Source of the DNA: DASVTR01 sp036387475
GTDB lineage: Bacteria > Acidobacteriota > Blastocatellia > Pyrinomonadales > Pyrinomonadaceae
DNA: 64,000 nucleotides
Assembly (NCBI GenBank): GCA_036387475.1
Contig: DASVTR010000023.1
Coordinates: 62,001 to 126,000 of the forward strand
Reading direction: 5' to 3'
The notes beneath the pieces are model-generated. The model searched no databases, was not told the origin of the DNA, and saw only the letters and a program-made list of their open reading frames with translations. The first letter of the stretch is position 1; every line of letters begins with the position of its first letter. Position numbers and translations under genes: made by a program. This document shows, in pieces, positions 64,000 to 64,000 of this stretch.

Positions 64000-64000
64000 C

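Noticed and set aside
1..64000. CRISPR arrays
   Set aside because: The only periodic repeats are the short tandem words of the hairpins and the coding WG/WD40 repeats; no spaced direct repeats of CRISPR type.

Overview
The window is bacterial chromosomal DNA, fairly GC-rich and densely coding. The gene content fits Acidobacteriota, most likely class Blastocatellia. The grounds are paired transmembrane Ser/Thr kinases with a Pro-rich C-terminal tail, many secreted repeat proteins (WD40, HEAT, WG, YVTN, TPR), a LytS/LytTR pair and an aerobic hut pathway. No rRNA or marker gene confirms the assignment, and several lesions described below could be assembly errors in a metagenomic contig.

Layout. 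1-6.5 kb is lipid and oxidative metabolism: a partial acyl-CoA dehydrogenase, a TPR protein with a small partner, then a tight three-gene operon (flavin monooxygenase, HSL-type esterase, SDR) whose order recalls the mycobacterial mymA-lipR-sadH genes. 6.6-16.3 kb is a run of minus-strand genes for secreted repeat proteins (WD40, WD40, HEAT plus propeller, WG). 16.7-21.3 kb holds a LytS-type kinase with a LytTR regulator, a YVTN propeller and a metallo-beta-lactamase-fold protein. The regulator and the MBL gene are each interrupted by one in-frame stop codon.

21.7-50.2 kb is the accessory core. Locus A (minus strand, 21.7-32.5 kb) has a DUF6603-type giant protein, two large unrecognised proteins whose genes are both damaged (an amber codon; a one-base frameshift), a phage tail-collar protein and a truncated tandem copy of it. 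Locus B (plus strand, 33.6-50.2 kb) is an intact operon of six genes packed within a few bases of one another. It starts with two tandemly duplicated proteins that carry a His/Cys pair like CHAT or caspase-type peptidases. These are followed by a second DUF6603-type protein (1142 aa) and unrecognised proteins of 1104, 1822 and 618 aa. A and B diverge from a shared intergenic region and share at least two families. I recognise no sheath, tube, ATPase, capsid or integrase gene in either.

Locus B lies between 33-bp direct repeats made of the 3' end of tRNA-Ser(CGA): an intact tRNA at 50429-50518 and a 5'-damaged copy at 33117-33199. A third, more decayed copy is at 6494-6558. This is the signature of successive integrations at one tRNA gene. 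All four broken genes lie in the older segment between 6.5 and 33.1 kb.

50.5-64 kb is housekeeping: tadA, a DUF2270 membrane protein, hutH, a zinc-ribbon protein, hutU, a secreted esterase, a secreted M24 peptidase, an inositol-monophosphatase-family enzyme, two paralogous Ser/Thr kinases and a PlsC-type acyltransferase at the edge. Five intergenic spacers (one at 1.3 kb, four at 52-60 kb) contain long hairpins. The clearest are built from tandem 7-8-mers whose word differs at each site.
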